From Rhizosaccharibacter radicis (GTDB lineage: Bacteria; Pseudomonadota; Alphaproteobacteria; Acetobacterales; Acetobacteraceae), in NCBI GenBank assembly GCA_024508355.1, contig JAMZEJ010000007.1:62001-126000 (forward strand): DNA of 64,000 nucleotides, written 5' to 3'. The first letter of the stretch is position 1. Every line of letters starts with the position of its first letter. Below, piece after piece: positions 17,879 to 26,842 of the stretch. A program made the translations under genes and the position numbers. The notes below the pieces were generated by a model. It was given only the letters and a program-made list of their open reading frames with translations. It was not told the DNA's origin and made no database searches.

Positions 17879-20068
17879 ATGGCCATTCTCGACAGGATCG
17901 ACGCCGCCCGCGCGCGGCTGGAGCGGCATGGGGAGGTGCCGGACGGGCTGGTCTCCGCCGCGATCGGCGCCAGCTGGCACCGATGTCTGGAGGCCGGGCT
18001 CGATCCCACCCGCGCGCCCCTGCCGCCCGACATCGATCCCGGCGCCTGGCACGACGCCCGCGGGGCGCACGACAGGGTGCGGCGGTTCGCGCGTCGGGAG
18101 ATGGAGGCGCTGCACGGCCAGATCGCCGGCTCGAACTTCCTGGTGGCGTTCGCCGCCCCGGACGGCACCGTGCTGGAAGCCCTCGCCGACGGATCGTTCC
18201 AGCGCCCCGCCCGCGATCGTGCCCTGGCGCCCGGCATATGCTGGCGCGAGACCCTGCGCGGCACCAACGCCCTCGGGCTGGCGGTGGCGCTGCAGCGCGC
18301 CGCCACCGTGCACGGCGCGGAGCATTTCTTTCGCGACGACGCCGGTCTCACCTGCATGGCGGCGCCGGTCCGCGGGGCCGATGGCGTGCTGGCCGGCGTG
18401 CTGGACGCGTCCACCTCCTGCCATACCCGGCAGCTCCATACCGGCGCGCTCCTGTCCATGGCGGCGGCGCAGATCGAGAATGCCCTGTTCCGCGACGCCC
18501 ACCGCGCCGCGGTGCTGCTCGCCTTCCACAATCGCGAGGAGTTTCTGTTCACCTCCAAGGCCGGGCTGCTGGCGCTGGACGAGGACGGGCATCTGCTGGG
18601 CGCCAGTCCCCAGGCGCAGACGATGCTGCATGGCCTGCCCGCGGCCGGCGCCGCGACGGCGGATCTCGCCTTCGGGGCAGTGTTCGCCGGACGCTTCGGC
18701 GAACTCGTGGGCGGCCGGGCCGGGGGCGAGCCGTTCGCGCTGCGCGACCGTTCCGGCGCCGGGTTCGTGGGCGCCGTGGTGGCGCGTCCCGTGGTGCCGT
18801 CCCGCGACGCGCCGGGCGGGTCAACGGCATCCCCTGTCCGCAAGGTGCCGGTTCATGCGACGCCGGCTCGTGCGATACCGGACCTGGAACCGGCGCGGCA
18901 GGGCCGTCCCCCCCGGGATCGGCGCGGGGATGGGGCGCGCGCGCGGGGAGGGCAGGTCTCGGCCCGCCTCATCGACGCGTCGGGCCGGGAAACGATGTCG
19001 CAGCGATACGAAACCGACGTGCCCCTCCCCGACAACGGCACGATCCCCGCATCCGGCGCGGTCGTGGCCGGTCGCTTCGTGGCCGAGGATCCGGCGCTGG
19101 CGCGGGCGGTGGCGACCGCGTCCGCCGCCGCCCGGCGGGGATGGCCTGTGCTGATCGCGGGGGAAACCGGGTCGGGGAAGGAGGAGCTGGCGCGCATCGC
19201 CCACCGGGCCAGCGGCCGCGGCGGACGGTTCGTGCCGGTGAACTGCGCGGCCCTGCCGGGCGAGCTCGTGGAAGCGGAGCTGTTCGGATACGCGGAAGGC
19301 GCCTTCACCGGCGCGCGCCGCGGCGGATCGGCCGGGCTCGCGGCCGAGGCCGATGGCGGCACCCTGTTCCTGGACGAGATCGGCGACATGGACGGTCGCG
19401 CCCAGGGCGCCCTGCTGCGTCTGCTGGACGACTGGGTGGTGCGTCCGGTGGGCGGCGGGGCTTCCCGCCGGCTGGACGTGCTGCTGGTGGCCGCCACAAA
19501 CGTGCCGCTGGACGCGGCGGTGGAGGCCGGCCGCTTCCGGCGCGACCTGTTCCACCGGATCGCGGTGGTGCCCGTGCAGCTTCCCCGCCTGGAAGAACGG
19601 CGGGACTTCGCCGCGGTGGCGCGGGCGGTGCTGGAACGGCTCGATCCCGCCCTGCGCCTGGGCGGGGACGCGCTGTCCGTGCTGGCGGGTCGCCGTTGGG
19701 GCGGCAACATCCGGGAGCTGCGCAACCTGCTGACCCGCGCCGTTCTGCAGGCGGATGCCGGGACCATCGACGCGTCGCTCCTGCGGACCCTGCTGGAGAC
19801 TCCGCCGGGAGCTTCCGGCGTGGTGTCCGTTCCCGCCGGGCCGCCGGCCGCGCTCCCGGGGGCAGGATCGGACGCCCCGGACGGGGTTGCCCGGCTGGAC
19901 CGGCAGATGGCCGACGCCATCCGCCGCACCCATGCCGCCTGCGGACGCAGCGTCAGCGAGACCGCGCGCCGGCTGGGCGTGTCCCGCAACCGGGTCTACC
20001 GTGCCCTGCGTGCCGCCACGGTGCGGGACCAGTGGCCGGGAGGCGAACGATCCGGCCGGCCTGCCTGA
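17879..20068 (+). CDS. Sigma-54-dependent Fis-family transcriptional activator (AcoR/MimR-like)
   Basis: 729 residues. The N-terminal half has a GAF-type sensor region as in AcoR-like activators of acetoin, acetone and propane metabolism. The AAA+ domain has GETGSGKE (about 427), GAFTGA (about 474, the sigma-54 contact loop), LFLDEIGD (about 498) and a C-terminal Fis-type helix-turn-helix (SVSETARRLGVSRNRVYRAL). A long Pro/Arg-rich linker near 320-365 contains a 15-bp repeat. Divergent from the operon it probably controls. The ATG at 17879 has GGGGA 8 bases ahead; a GTG at 17846 with GAGGA 8 bases ahead is a real alternative. Confidence 0.92.
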   Translation: MAILDRIDAARARLERHGEVPDGLVSAAIGASWHRCLEAGLDPTRAPLPPDIDPGAWHDARGAHDRVRRFARREMEALHGQIAGSNFLVAFAAPDGTVLEALADGSFQRPARDRALAPGICWRETLRGTNALGLAVALQRAATVHGAEHFFRDDAGLTCMAAPVRGADGVLAGVLDASTSCHTRQLHTGALLSMAAAQIENALFRDAHRAAVLLAFHNREEFLFTSKAGLLALDEDGHLLGASPQAQTMLHGLPAAGAATADLAFGAVFAGRFGELVGGRAGGEPFALRDRSGAGFVGAVVARPVVPSRDAPGGSTASPVRKVPVHATPARAIPDLEPARQGRPPRDRRGDGARARGGQVSARLIDASGRETMSQRYETDVPLPDNGTIPASGAVVAGRFVAEDPALARAVATASAAARRGWPVLIAGETGSGKEELARIAHRASGRGGRFVPVNCAALPGELVEAELFGYAEGAFTGARRGGSAGLAAEADGGTLFLDEIGDMDGRAQGALLRLLDDWVVRPVGGGASRRLDVLLVAATNVPLDAAVEAGRFRRDLFHRIAVVPVQLPRLEERRDFAAVARAVLERLDPALRLGGDALSVLAGRRWGGNIRELRNLLTRAVLQADAGTIDASLLRTLLETPPGASGVVSVPAGPPAALPGAGSDAPDGVARLDRQMADAIRRTHAACGRSVSETARRLGVSRNRVYRALRAATVRDQWPGGERSGRPA
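18851..18880. repeat. 15-bp direct repeat inside the activator gene
   Basis: GTTCATGCGACGCCG and GCTCGTGCGATACCG are adjacent and match at 11 of 15 positions. They encode part of the low-complexity linker between sensor and AAA+ domains. Confidence 0.6.
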
Positions 20069-20173
20069 GCGGGTGGCGCGGCCGGGATCGCGGTGCCGGC
20101 GGGGAACCGGCTGGGCGCCCGAGGATCGTGGCGATGCCGCGGGTGGAGGCCGCAGGGCCGGAACGGTGTCGGC

Positions 20174-20617
20174 TCACGGGCGATACGCGTCGCAGGCCAC
20201 CTCCACGGCGGCACCGCGCACCAGGGCGGAAACCCCGGTGGTCATGCGGGCCGGATAGGCGCCGTCCCGGAAGAAGCCCAGATAGATCCGGTTGAACGCC
20301 ACGAACTGGTTCATGTCCGTGAGCGCCACCTCGCACCTGAACACGTCGCCCATGCCGGCTCTCGCGGCGCTGAGCTCGCGCGCGACGTTGAGCATGGCGT
20401 TGCGGGCCTGGGACGGGAAATCGGGCGGCAGCTGGCCCTGGGCGTCCAGCCCGATCGCACCGGACGCGTACACGACGTTGCCCGCCCGCACCGCGGCGGA
20501 GAACGGCTTGGGCGGCCCGCCGCCGGAAAAGAACTGCGGCCGCTGAGCCATCGCCGGTCCCGACAGGAGCAGGGCCGTCAGCAGTGTCGTCGCGGCGCCC
20601 CGTGGAAAGTCTGGCAT
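20174..20617 (-). CDS. Exported RidA/YjgF family protein
   Basis: 147 residues. RidA proteins deaminate reactive enamine/imine intermediates, normally in the cytosol. This one has a 24-residue signal peptide (hydrophobic core, AMA before the cut), so it should act in the periplasm. The active arginine is kept as Arg124 in YPARMTTGV, and the ending VEVACDAY is typical. It is isolated: the sigma-54 activator ends 105 bases away on the other strand. Its role outside the cytosol is unknown. Confidence 0.87.
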   Translation of the reverse strand: MPDFPRGAATTLLTALLLSGPAMAQRPQFFSGGGPPKPFSAAVRAGNVVYASGAIGLDAQGQLPPDFPSQARNAMLNVARELSAARAGMGDVFRCEVALTDMNQFVAFNRIYLGFFRDGAYPARMTTGVSALVRGAAVEVACDAYRP

Positions 20618-20825
20618 GGCCCGTCACTCCCCCCTCGCACGCAACAGGAAAGGTCGCGGGGGTTCCGTGGTTCCACCGGGGTCCGGTGCTGTCGCGACGC
20701 GCCCGGGGCGGCATCACCGTCTTTTCCGGCCGGGCCGAGGCGGGAGGATCGCCCCTGGTCGCCCGCGATCGTCATGACCATGGATTCTCATGACCGATGC
20801 TTCCGGCGGATGAGAGGCCTGCCCC

Positions 20826-21377
20826 TCAGGGGCGGGAGCCGGCTAGCAGGATATCGATCAGCCGGCGCGCGCTGTCGGTCCAGCCGGGATTGTTCGACAG
20901 GTAGGCCAGACCGGCGATGGCGCGCAGGAGATCGAGCGGCTCGACAGTGTCGCGGAGCTCGCCCGCCGCCACCGCGCGCGCCACCAGCATGTCGATCGCT
21001 TCGATCACCGCGACGTTGCCTTCGGCCAGCACCGTGCTCCTGCCGCCGCCGGCAGTGTCGAGCGCCGGGGCGATCAACCGTTTGGCGGCGATATAGTCGA
21101 TGAACAGCAGCATCCAGGCGCGCAGGGCCGCGAGCGGTGCTTCCGCGGCGGAAAGGTCGCGCGCCGCTAGGCCCAGGGAGGCGATCTCCTCCCGATATAC
21201 CGCCTCGATCAGGGCCGACCGGTCCGGGAAATGCCGGTAGAGCGTGCCGATCCCGACGCCGGCGCGGCGGGCCAGCTCGTCGAGGCGCAGCTCGGCCGCT
21301 CCTTCCGCGAACATCGCGCGGGCTTCCCGGATCAACCGCTCCCGATTGCGGCGCGCATCGCTTCGTTCGCCTCGCAT
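20826..21377 (-). CDS. TetR family transcriptional regulator
   Basis: 183 residues. The N-terminal 50 contain the TetR helix-turn-helix (LRLDELARRAGVGIGTLYRHF), followed by an all-helical ligand domain. The ATG has GGAGG 6 bases upstream, which decides the start over a longer reading. It is divergent from an SDR gene 132 bases away, and the gap contains inverted repeats, so it probably represses that gene and itself. Confidence 0.93.
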   Translation of the reverse strand: MRGERSDARRNRERLIREARAMFAEGAAELRLDELARRAGVGIGTLYRHFPDRSALIEAVYREEIASLGLAARDLSAAEAPLAALRAWMLLFIDYIAAKRLIAPALDTAGGGRSTVLAEGNVAVIEAIDMLVARAVAAGELRDTVEPLDLLRAIAGLAYLSNNPGWTDSARRLIDILLAGSRP

Positions 21378-21407
21378 CGAATGCCTCCGGACATGGGGTG
21401 TTGCAAA

Positions 21408-21451
21408 CGGAGAGAATCTCCGGATAATAAAGCGGAGTTGTCTTCCGTTTA
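21408..21451. promoter_or_regulatory. Inverted repeats between tetR-like and SDR genes, likely operator
   Basis: CGGAGA-GAA-TCTCCG at 21408-21422 is a perfect palindrome. TAAAGCGGAG-TTGT-CTTCCGTTTA at 21428-21451 is an imperfect one. The core (A)AACGGAG recurs three times across both. This local AT-rich patch in an otherwise GC-rich gap is the expected place for a TetR operator and both promoters. Confidence 0.55.
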
Positions 21452-21509
21452 AGACGAGGCGACGGTCGGGGCAACAAGCGCCCGGTCCGGCCGCCCAGGG
21501 GGTTACGCG

Positions 21510-22520
21510 ATGAACAAGCCATTCGGAGCGGAGAGCACGACGGACGACGTCCTGGCAGGCGTGGATCTGCATGGTCGGCGGGTGCTGGTGACCGGGGTGT
21601 CGGCGGGGCTGGGGGTGGAAACCGCCAGGGTCCTGGCCGCCCACGGCGCCCACGTGCTGGGCGCGGCGCGCGATCTCGGAAAGGCCGAAGCCGCGACGAC
21701 CGTCGTGCGGGATGCCGCGCGTGCCGGTGGCGGCGAATTCGAGCTCATTCGGCTCGATCTTGCTGATCTGTCGAGCGTGCGGGCTTGCGCCGATGCGCTG
21801 CTGGAGCGGGGGGACCGCCTCGACCTGCTGGTGAACAATGCCGGCGTGATGGCGACGCCGCAGGGCCGCACGACGGACGGCTTCGAGACGCAGTTCGGCA
21901 CCAACCATCTCGGGCACTTCGTGCTGGCGAACCGGCTGGCACCGCTTCTCGGCCCGGGCAGCAGGCTCGTGAGCCTCAGCTCGGCCGGTCACCGTTTCTC
22001 CGACGTCGATCTCGACGATCCGGGCTTCGAGCGCACGCCCTACGATCCGTGGGTGGCCTATGGCCGCTCCAAGACCGCGAACATCCTGTTCGCGGTGGAG
22101 TTCGACCGTCGCCATCGCGGGCGTGGGGTGCGGGCGGTCGCGGTGCATCCGGGCGGGATCGTGACCGAGCTTGCCCGTCATCTGGATCCGGCGGTGCTCG
22201 AGGAGCGGCGCCGGAAGATCGACGCCGACCGGGCCGCCCGCGGCGAGGAGCCGTTCCGCTACAAGAGCGTGCCTCAGGGTGCGGCGACCAGCGTATGGGC
22301 CGGCGTGGTCGCGGACACCGACACGGTCGGCGGCCGCTATTGCGAGGATTGCCGGGTGGCCGAGGCGATCTCGCCCGATCGCCCCACCGAGGCTACCGCC
22401 TACGGGGTTCGGGCCTATGCGGTGGATCCCGCGTCCGCGTCCGCCCTGTGGGCGCGCAGCGAGGAGTGGGTGGGCGAGCGGTTCGAGGAGATGCAAGCGA
22501 GTGGGCACGCTTCGGCGTAG
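21510..22520 (+). CDS. SDR family oxidoreductase, retinol-dehydrogenase-like
   Basis: 336 residues. TGVSAGLG (28-35) binds the cofactor, NNAGVM follows, and the catalytic Tyr-x3-Lys is YGRSK with a Ser in SLSSAGH before it. The GTNHLGHF segment and the longer C-terminal part place it with the retinol-dehydrogenase-like SDR proteins, which reduce carbonyl compounds of many kinds. Probably repressed by the divergent TetR protein. Two Cys (YCEDC) near 280 are unusual for the family. Confidence 0.9.
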   Translation: MNKPFGAESTTDDVLAGVDLHGRRVLVTGVSAGLGVETARVLAAHGAHVLGAARDLGKAEAATTVVRDAARAGGGEFELIRLDLADLSSVRACADALLERGDRLDLLVNNAGVMATPQGRTTDGFETQFGTNHLGHFVLANRLAPLLGPGSRLVSLSSAGHRFSDVDLDDPGFERTPYDPWVAYGRSKTANILFAVEFDRRHRGRGVRAVAVHPGGIVTELARHLDPAVLEERRRKIDADRAARGEEPFRYKSVPQGAATSVWAGVVADTDTVGGRYCEDCRVAEAISPDRPTEATAYGVRAYAVDPASASALWARSEEWVGERFEEMQASGHASA

Positions 22521-22732
22521 GTCACAGGGGAAGGCGTGGCGTTTATCCGCTTTCGGTAGCGTCCCGGACGCGGACACGCGCCCGGGTCGGGGAGTGGGTT
22601 GCGGGGTAGCGGCGGCGCCACCCGTCGGCGAGGATCGCCGGTTCTCGCTCCATGCGGGGTATGCACCGCCGGGGCGGATGGCTCGTCGCCGCCAGCACGC
22701 GATCAGGGCGGTGGGCGATAACGGCCCGCTGC

Positions 22733-22984
22733 TTATTCTTCCTCGTCGCCGTCGGGAGTCTGGCCGATGCGCGACAGGAATTCGGGGTCGCCGAACTCGT
22801 CGGCCTCCTCGTCGTGATACACCCGCACCACGTCGGCGCCGGCCACCAGCCCCGCCTTGTAGGCCCGTTCGGCGCGCCGCAACGCATCCTCGGGCGAGCG
22901 GCAGGCGAGCGGGGTGCCGGGCTGCAGGCCGGCATAGCCGCTGACGTGATAGGGCTGGTAGATGATCCGTGCGGTCATGCTCAT
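22733..22984 (-). CDS. Small conserved-looking protein of unknown function
   Basis: 83 residues, acidic at the C-terminus (ending DGDEEE). No membrane segment or signal. The start is the ATG with GAGGA 9 bases upstream; a second ATG two codons later is possible. It follows the ABC permease gene by 122 bases on the same strand, so it may be the last gene of that operon. Codon use is normal for the window and the reading is compact, which supports a real gene. Confidence 0.65.
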   Translation of the reverse strand: MSMTARIIYQPYHVSGYAGLQPGTPLACRSPEDALRRAERAYKAGLVAGADVVRVYHDEEADEFGDPEFLSRIGQTPDGDEEE

Positions 22985-23106
22985 GCCGCGCAATCCTCGC
23001 GATGGAAGAACCGTCCCGCCCCAGGAGGGCAGCACATGTTCTCCATACGTTCCTACCCAGGGACCCCGCAAGGGGAACTCGCAGGTCAGCCCGGCCTGCG
23101 TTCCGG

Positions 23107-24105
23107 TCAGGCGGCGCGGGACAGCCGCGCCCGGTAGGAATCCAGGATCACGGCGCCGATGATCACCAGGCCGGTGATGATCTGGCGGATGAAGTCGGTG
23201 ACGCCCATCAGGATCAGGCCGTTGCTCAGCACGCCGATGATCACCGCGCCCAGCAGGGTGCCCACCAGCGAGCCGCGACCGCCGGACAGGGAGGTGCCGC
23301 CGATGATCACCGCGGCGATGGCGTTGAGCTCGAACCCGACGCCCAGGATCGGATTGGCGATCGACAGCCGCGTCACGTAGACGATGGCGGCGATGCCGAC
23401 GCACAGACCGGTGACGGTGAAGGCGGCGACCTTGGTGGTGAAGGGGCGGTGGCCGCTGAGCCGGACGGCTTCGTCGTTGTTGCCGATGGCATAGATCATC
23501 CGGCCGAACACCGTGCGCGTCAGCACCACCCACCCCACGAGCAGCAGCAGCAGCGCCAGCAGGAACATCAGCGGCAGCCCGAACAGCGTCGCGGTGCCGA
23601 AGGCGATGAAGCTGTCGGGGAAATCGTAGATCGTGCGGGCACCCGTGACCTCCAGCGCCGAGCCGCGCGCGACGTTGAGCATGCCCAGCGTCACGATGAA
23701 GGAGGGGATGCTCCAGAACGACGACACGAAGCCGTTCAACGCGCCGGCCACCGCCCCCACCGCCAGGGACGCGGCGATGCCGAGAAACACCGCCAGCGGC
23801 TCGGAAAGCCCGTCCCCCTTCATCACGGTGCCGGCCACCACGGCGCACAAGGCCATCACCGCACCCACCGACAGGTCGATGCCGCCCACCAGGATGGCGA
23901 AGGTCATGCCCGTCGCCAGGATCAGGTTGATGGTGATCTGGGTGAGGATGTTGCCGACATTGGCGCCCGACAGAAAGTCGGGTGCGGCCAGCGCGAAGAA
24001 CAGCACCATCGCCAGCAGGGCGATGCCGATGCCCGCGTCGCGCAGCAGCAGCCGGCTGCGGCGCCAGCGGATCGCCGGCGGCGCGGCGGTGAGGGCATCA
24101 GGCAT
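23107..24105 (-). CDS. Ribose-type ABC transporter permease
   Basis: 332 residues with 8-10 hydrophobic segments. Family markers are GGIDLSVGAVMAL and ELNAIAAVIIGGTSLSGGRGS, as in RbsC-type inner-membrane subunits of CUT2 sugar importers. It should form a homodimer with the ATPase encoded just upstream. The gap to the ATPase stop is 78 bases. Substrate not assignable. Confidence 0.94.
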   Translation of the reverse strand: MPDALTAAPPAIRWRRSRLLLRDAGIGIALLAMVLFFALAAPDFLSGANVGNILTQITINLILATGMTFAILVGGIDLSVGAVMALCAVVAGTVMKGDGLSEPLAVFLGIAASLAVGAVAGALNGFVSSFWSIPSFIVTLGMLNVARGSALEVTGARTIYDFPDSFIAFGTATLFGLPLMFLLALLLLLVGWVVLTRTVFGRMIYAIGNNDEAVRLSGHRPFTTKVAAFTVTGLCVGIAAIVYVTRLSIANPILGVGFELNAIAAVIIGGTSLSGGRGSLVGTLLGAVIIGVLSNGLILMGVTDFIRQIITGLVIIGAVILDSYRARLSRAA

Positions 24106-24183
24106 GGAACGGGCTCCCGGCGGAATGTCGGGCCGCGGGGCGCGGCGGGAACGGGCGGCGCGAATGCGGGGAACGCGGGGTCG

Positions 24184-25758
24184 TCATGACGCCGCCTGCC
24201 GCATGAAGCGGCTGTAGGCCAGCGCCAGGATGCGCTCCTCGGAGAAATCGGCCCGTGCCACCTTGCCCGCGAGATGGCCGCGCGACAACACCAGCACCCG
24301 GTCGCACAGATGCATCAGCTCGGGCAGCTCGGACGACACCACCAGGATCGCGCGGCCCTCGGCCGCCAGGCGTCCCAGCAGCGCATAGATCTCCGCCTTG
24401 GCGCCCACGTCGATGCCGCGGGTCGGCTCGTCGAGCATCAGCACGCGCGCCTCGGCGAACAGCCATTTCGCCAGCACGATCTTCTGCTGGTTGCCCCCCG
24501 ACAGCTCCACCGCCGGCTGGTGCGGGCCGCTGAGCCGGGTGGCGAGCTCGGCGGCGTAGCGGCGGCAGGCGTCGGCCTCCGCGCGCGGACGGAGGAAGCC
24601 GCCGTTCGCAACGCGTTTCAACGCGCCCAGGGTGGTGTTCACCGCCGAGGACATCGGCAGCACCAGCCCTTCCGCCTTGCGGTCCTCGGTGAGCAGCCCG
24701 ATGCCCGCCCGGGTGGCGTCGCGGGGAGCCCGGATGCGCACCGGGCGCCCGTCGCGCTCGATCGTGCCGGGTCGCTCGCCATCGGCGCCGAAGATCGCGC
24801 GCAGCACCTCCGTGCGGCCGGCGCCCACCAGTCCCGCGATGCCGAGGATCTCGCCGTAGCGCAGGGAGAAATCGATGCGCCCGTCCGGCGGCGCGTTGCG
24901 CGGCAGCAGGGAGCGCACCCGCAGCGCCTCCGCGCCGAGCGTCGCGCCGGACACCGGCGCCTGTTGCGCCAGCGTCCGCCCGATCATGGCGCGCACCAGG
25001 GATGGCGGATCGGTGTCGACGGTGCGTTCGGTGGACACCAGCCGCCCGTTGCGCAGCACGCTGACCCGGTCGCACAGCGAGAAGATCTCGCCCAGATGGT
25101 GCGACACGTAGATCATGGTCATGCCGCGCGCCTTCAACGCGTGGATCTGCTCGAACAGCCGGCCGGCCTCGCGGGGCGTGAGGGTGGCGGTGGGCTCGTC
25201 CAGGATCAGCACCCGGCCTTCGCCGCGCAGGGCGCGCGCGATCTCGAGCAGCTGGCGCTGCGCGATCCCGAGCTGTTCCACCGGGGTGCGCGGCGACACG
25301 GCATCCAGCCCGACGCGGGCCAGCAGCGCGCGGGCTTCCTCGTCCATGCGGCGGCGATCGAGGAAGCCCCCGCCGCGTCGGGGCAGGCGCTCGAACAGCA
25401 GGTTCTCGGCGACGCTGAGCGCCGGCAGCAGGTTCAGCTCCTGGTGCACCACCCGCACCCCGGCGCGGATCGCGTCGATCGGCGCGGTGGGCGCGTACGG
25501 AACGCCGTCGAGCCGCATCTCGCCATCGTCGGGACGATGGATGCCGGCCAGCAGGCGGATCAGGCTGGACTTGCCGGCGCCGTTCTCGCCGGCCAGGGCG
25601 TGCATCTCCCCGGCCGTGATCTCCAGGGACACTCCGTCCAGCGCCACCACGCCGGGAAACCGCTTGCCGAGCCCGCGGAGCGACAACGCGCCCCCCGCGC
25701 CGGCATCCGGGCCGCCGTTCGCGCCGCTGCCCGCGGCCGCCGCGGGGATCGCCGTCAT
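24184..25758 (-). CDS. Ribose-type ABC transporter ATP-binding protein, fused double domain
   Basis: 524 residues with two ABC cassettes, the RbsA/MglA layout. The first has Walker A GENGAGKSS and Walker B ILDEPTATL. The second has the degenerate loop GLVGAGRTE, signature LSGGNQQK and Walker B MLDEPTRGIDVG. It drives sugar uptake with the adjacent permease and binding protein. It starts 32 bases after the binding protein gene stops. Confidence 0.95.
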   Translation of the reverse strand: MTAIPAAAAGSGANGGPDAGAGGALSLRGLGKRFPGVVALDGVSLEITAGEMHALAGENGAGKSSLIRLLAGIHRPDDGEMRLDGVPYAPTAPIDAIRAGVRVVHQELNLLPALSVAENLLFERLPRRGGGFLDRRRMDEEARALLARVGLDAVSPRTPVEQLGIAQRQLLEIARALRGEGRVLILDEPTATLTPREAGRLFEQIHALKARGMTMIYVSHHLGEIFSLCDRVSVLRNGRLVSTERTVDTDPPSLVRAMIGRTLAQQAPVSGATLGAEALRVRSLLPRNAPPDGRIDFSLRYGEILGIAGLVGAGRTEVLRAIFGADGERPGTIERDGRPVRIRAPRDATRAGIGLLTEDRKAEGLVLPMSSAVNTTLGALKRVANGGFLRPRAEADACRRYAAELATRLSGPHQPAVELSGGNQQKIVLAKWLFAEARVLMLDEPTRGIDVGAKAEIYALLGRLAAEGRAILVVSSELPELMHLCDRVLVLSRGHLAGKVARADFSEERILALAYSRFMRQAAS

Positions 25759-25790
25759 GGCCAGGAGGCCCGCGCGGCTGGGTGCCCGGC

Positions 25791-26729
25791 TCAGCCGGCG
25801 TCCCGGCCCTTGATGAGCTTGACCGGGGTCTTGATCCAGCCGGTGAGCGTCTGGCCCTGGACTTCCTTCAGGGCGTTGTCCACGCCCATGGCGGCGAGCT
25901 GGGCGCCGAACTGGTCTACCGTCGCCAGCACCTTGCCGTTCTCGAGCAGGGGGCGGATCGCCGGGATGTTGTCGAAGCTGACCACCTGGATCTTGCCCGA
26001 ACGCCCGCTGGCGTCGATCGCCTTGACCACGCCCAGCGCCATCGAGTCGTTGGCGGCCATCACGCCCTGGATGTCCGGATGCGCGGTCAGCATGTTGGCG
26101 AACACGCTGTTGGCTTCCTCGGTTTCCCAGTGCGCGGTGCGGCTGTCGAGCAGCTTGAGGCCGTTGGCGTTGATGGAGTCCATGAAGCCGAGCCGGCGCT
26201 GCACGCCGTTCTCCGCGCCCGGATTGCCTTCCAGGATCACCACCTTGCCGCCGCGTCCGAGCTTGGCCGCCAGCACGTCGGCCGACAGGCGTGCCCCGTC
26301 GCGGTTGTCCGGACCGACGAAGGCGATGTCCACACCGCGCTTCTTCATGGAAGCCGGGTCGAACGCCACGTCGATGTTGATCACCTTGATGCCGCTCTTG
26401 ATGGCGCGCGCGATCGGCGGTAGCAGCGCGCGGCTGTCGGCCGGGGCGATCACGATGGCGTCCACGTGGCGCGTCACCAGGTTTTCGACCGCCGCGATCT
26501 GGCCGTCGATGTCGGTCTCGCTCTGGATGCCGACCGGGATCAGGGTGAAGTCGCCGCGCTCCTTGGCGTGCTGCACGGCACCTTCCTGCATGTCCTTGAA
26601 GAACTCGTTGGCGAGCGACTTCATCACCAGCCCGACCACCGGCTTGTGGTCGGCGGCCAGCGCCGGCGTGCGGATGGCGGCGAGGGTGCCCGCTCCCACG
26701 AGGGCGGACACGAAGGAACGACGGAACAT
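25791..26729 (-). CDS. Ribose-type periplasmic sugar-binding protein
   Basis: 312 residues. Signal peptide of about 25 residues (TPALAAD). The mature part is a type I periplasmic binding protein (Peripla_BP_4) with VGLVMKSLANEFF at the start, DAIVIAPADS and GVMAANDSMALGVV in the expected places. First gene of the binding protein-ATPase-permease operon. GGAAG is 6 bases ahead of the ATG. An ATP importer of this kind carries pentoses, hexoses or polyols; which one is not visible. Confidence 0.94.
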   Translation of the reverse strand: MFRRSFVSALVGAGTLAAIRTPALAADHKPVVGLVMKSLANEFFKDMQEGAVQHAKERGDFTLIPVGIQSETDIDGQIAAVENLVTRHVDAIVIAPADSRALLPPIARAIKSGIKVINIDVAFDPASMKKRGVDIAFVGPDNRDGARLSADVLAAKLGRGGKVVILEGNPGAENGVQRRLGFMDSINANGLKLLDSRTAHWETEEANSVFANMLTAHPDIQGVMAANDSMALGVVKAIDASGRSGKIQVVSFDNIPAIRPLLENGKVLATVDQFGAQLAAMGVDNALKEVQGQTLTGWIKTPVKLIKGRDAG

Positions 26730-26842
26730 GGACGGCTTCCCCGAAACGGTTCTTGCTTGATTCGTTTTTGTTCTGCGGCCGGACTGCGCCGGCTCTTCCC
26801 GCAGCATAGCAGGGGGGTGCCGGGCGTCTATACCGGCCCCGC

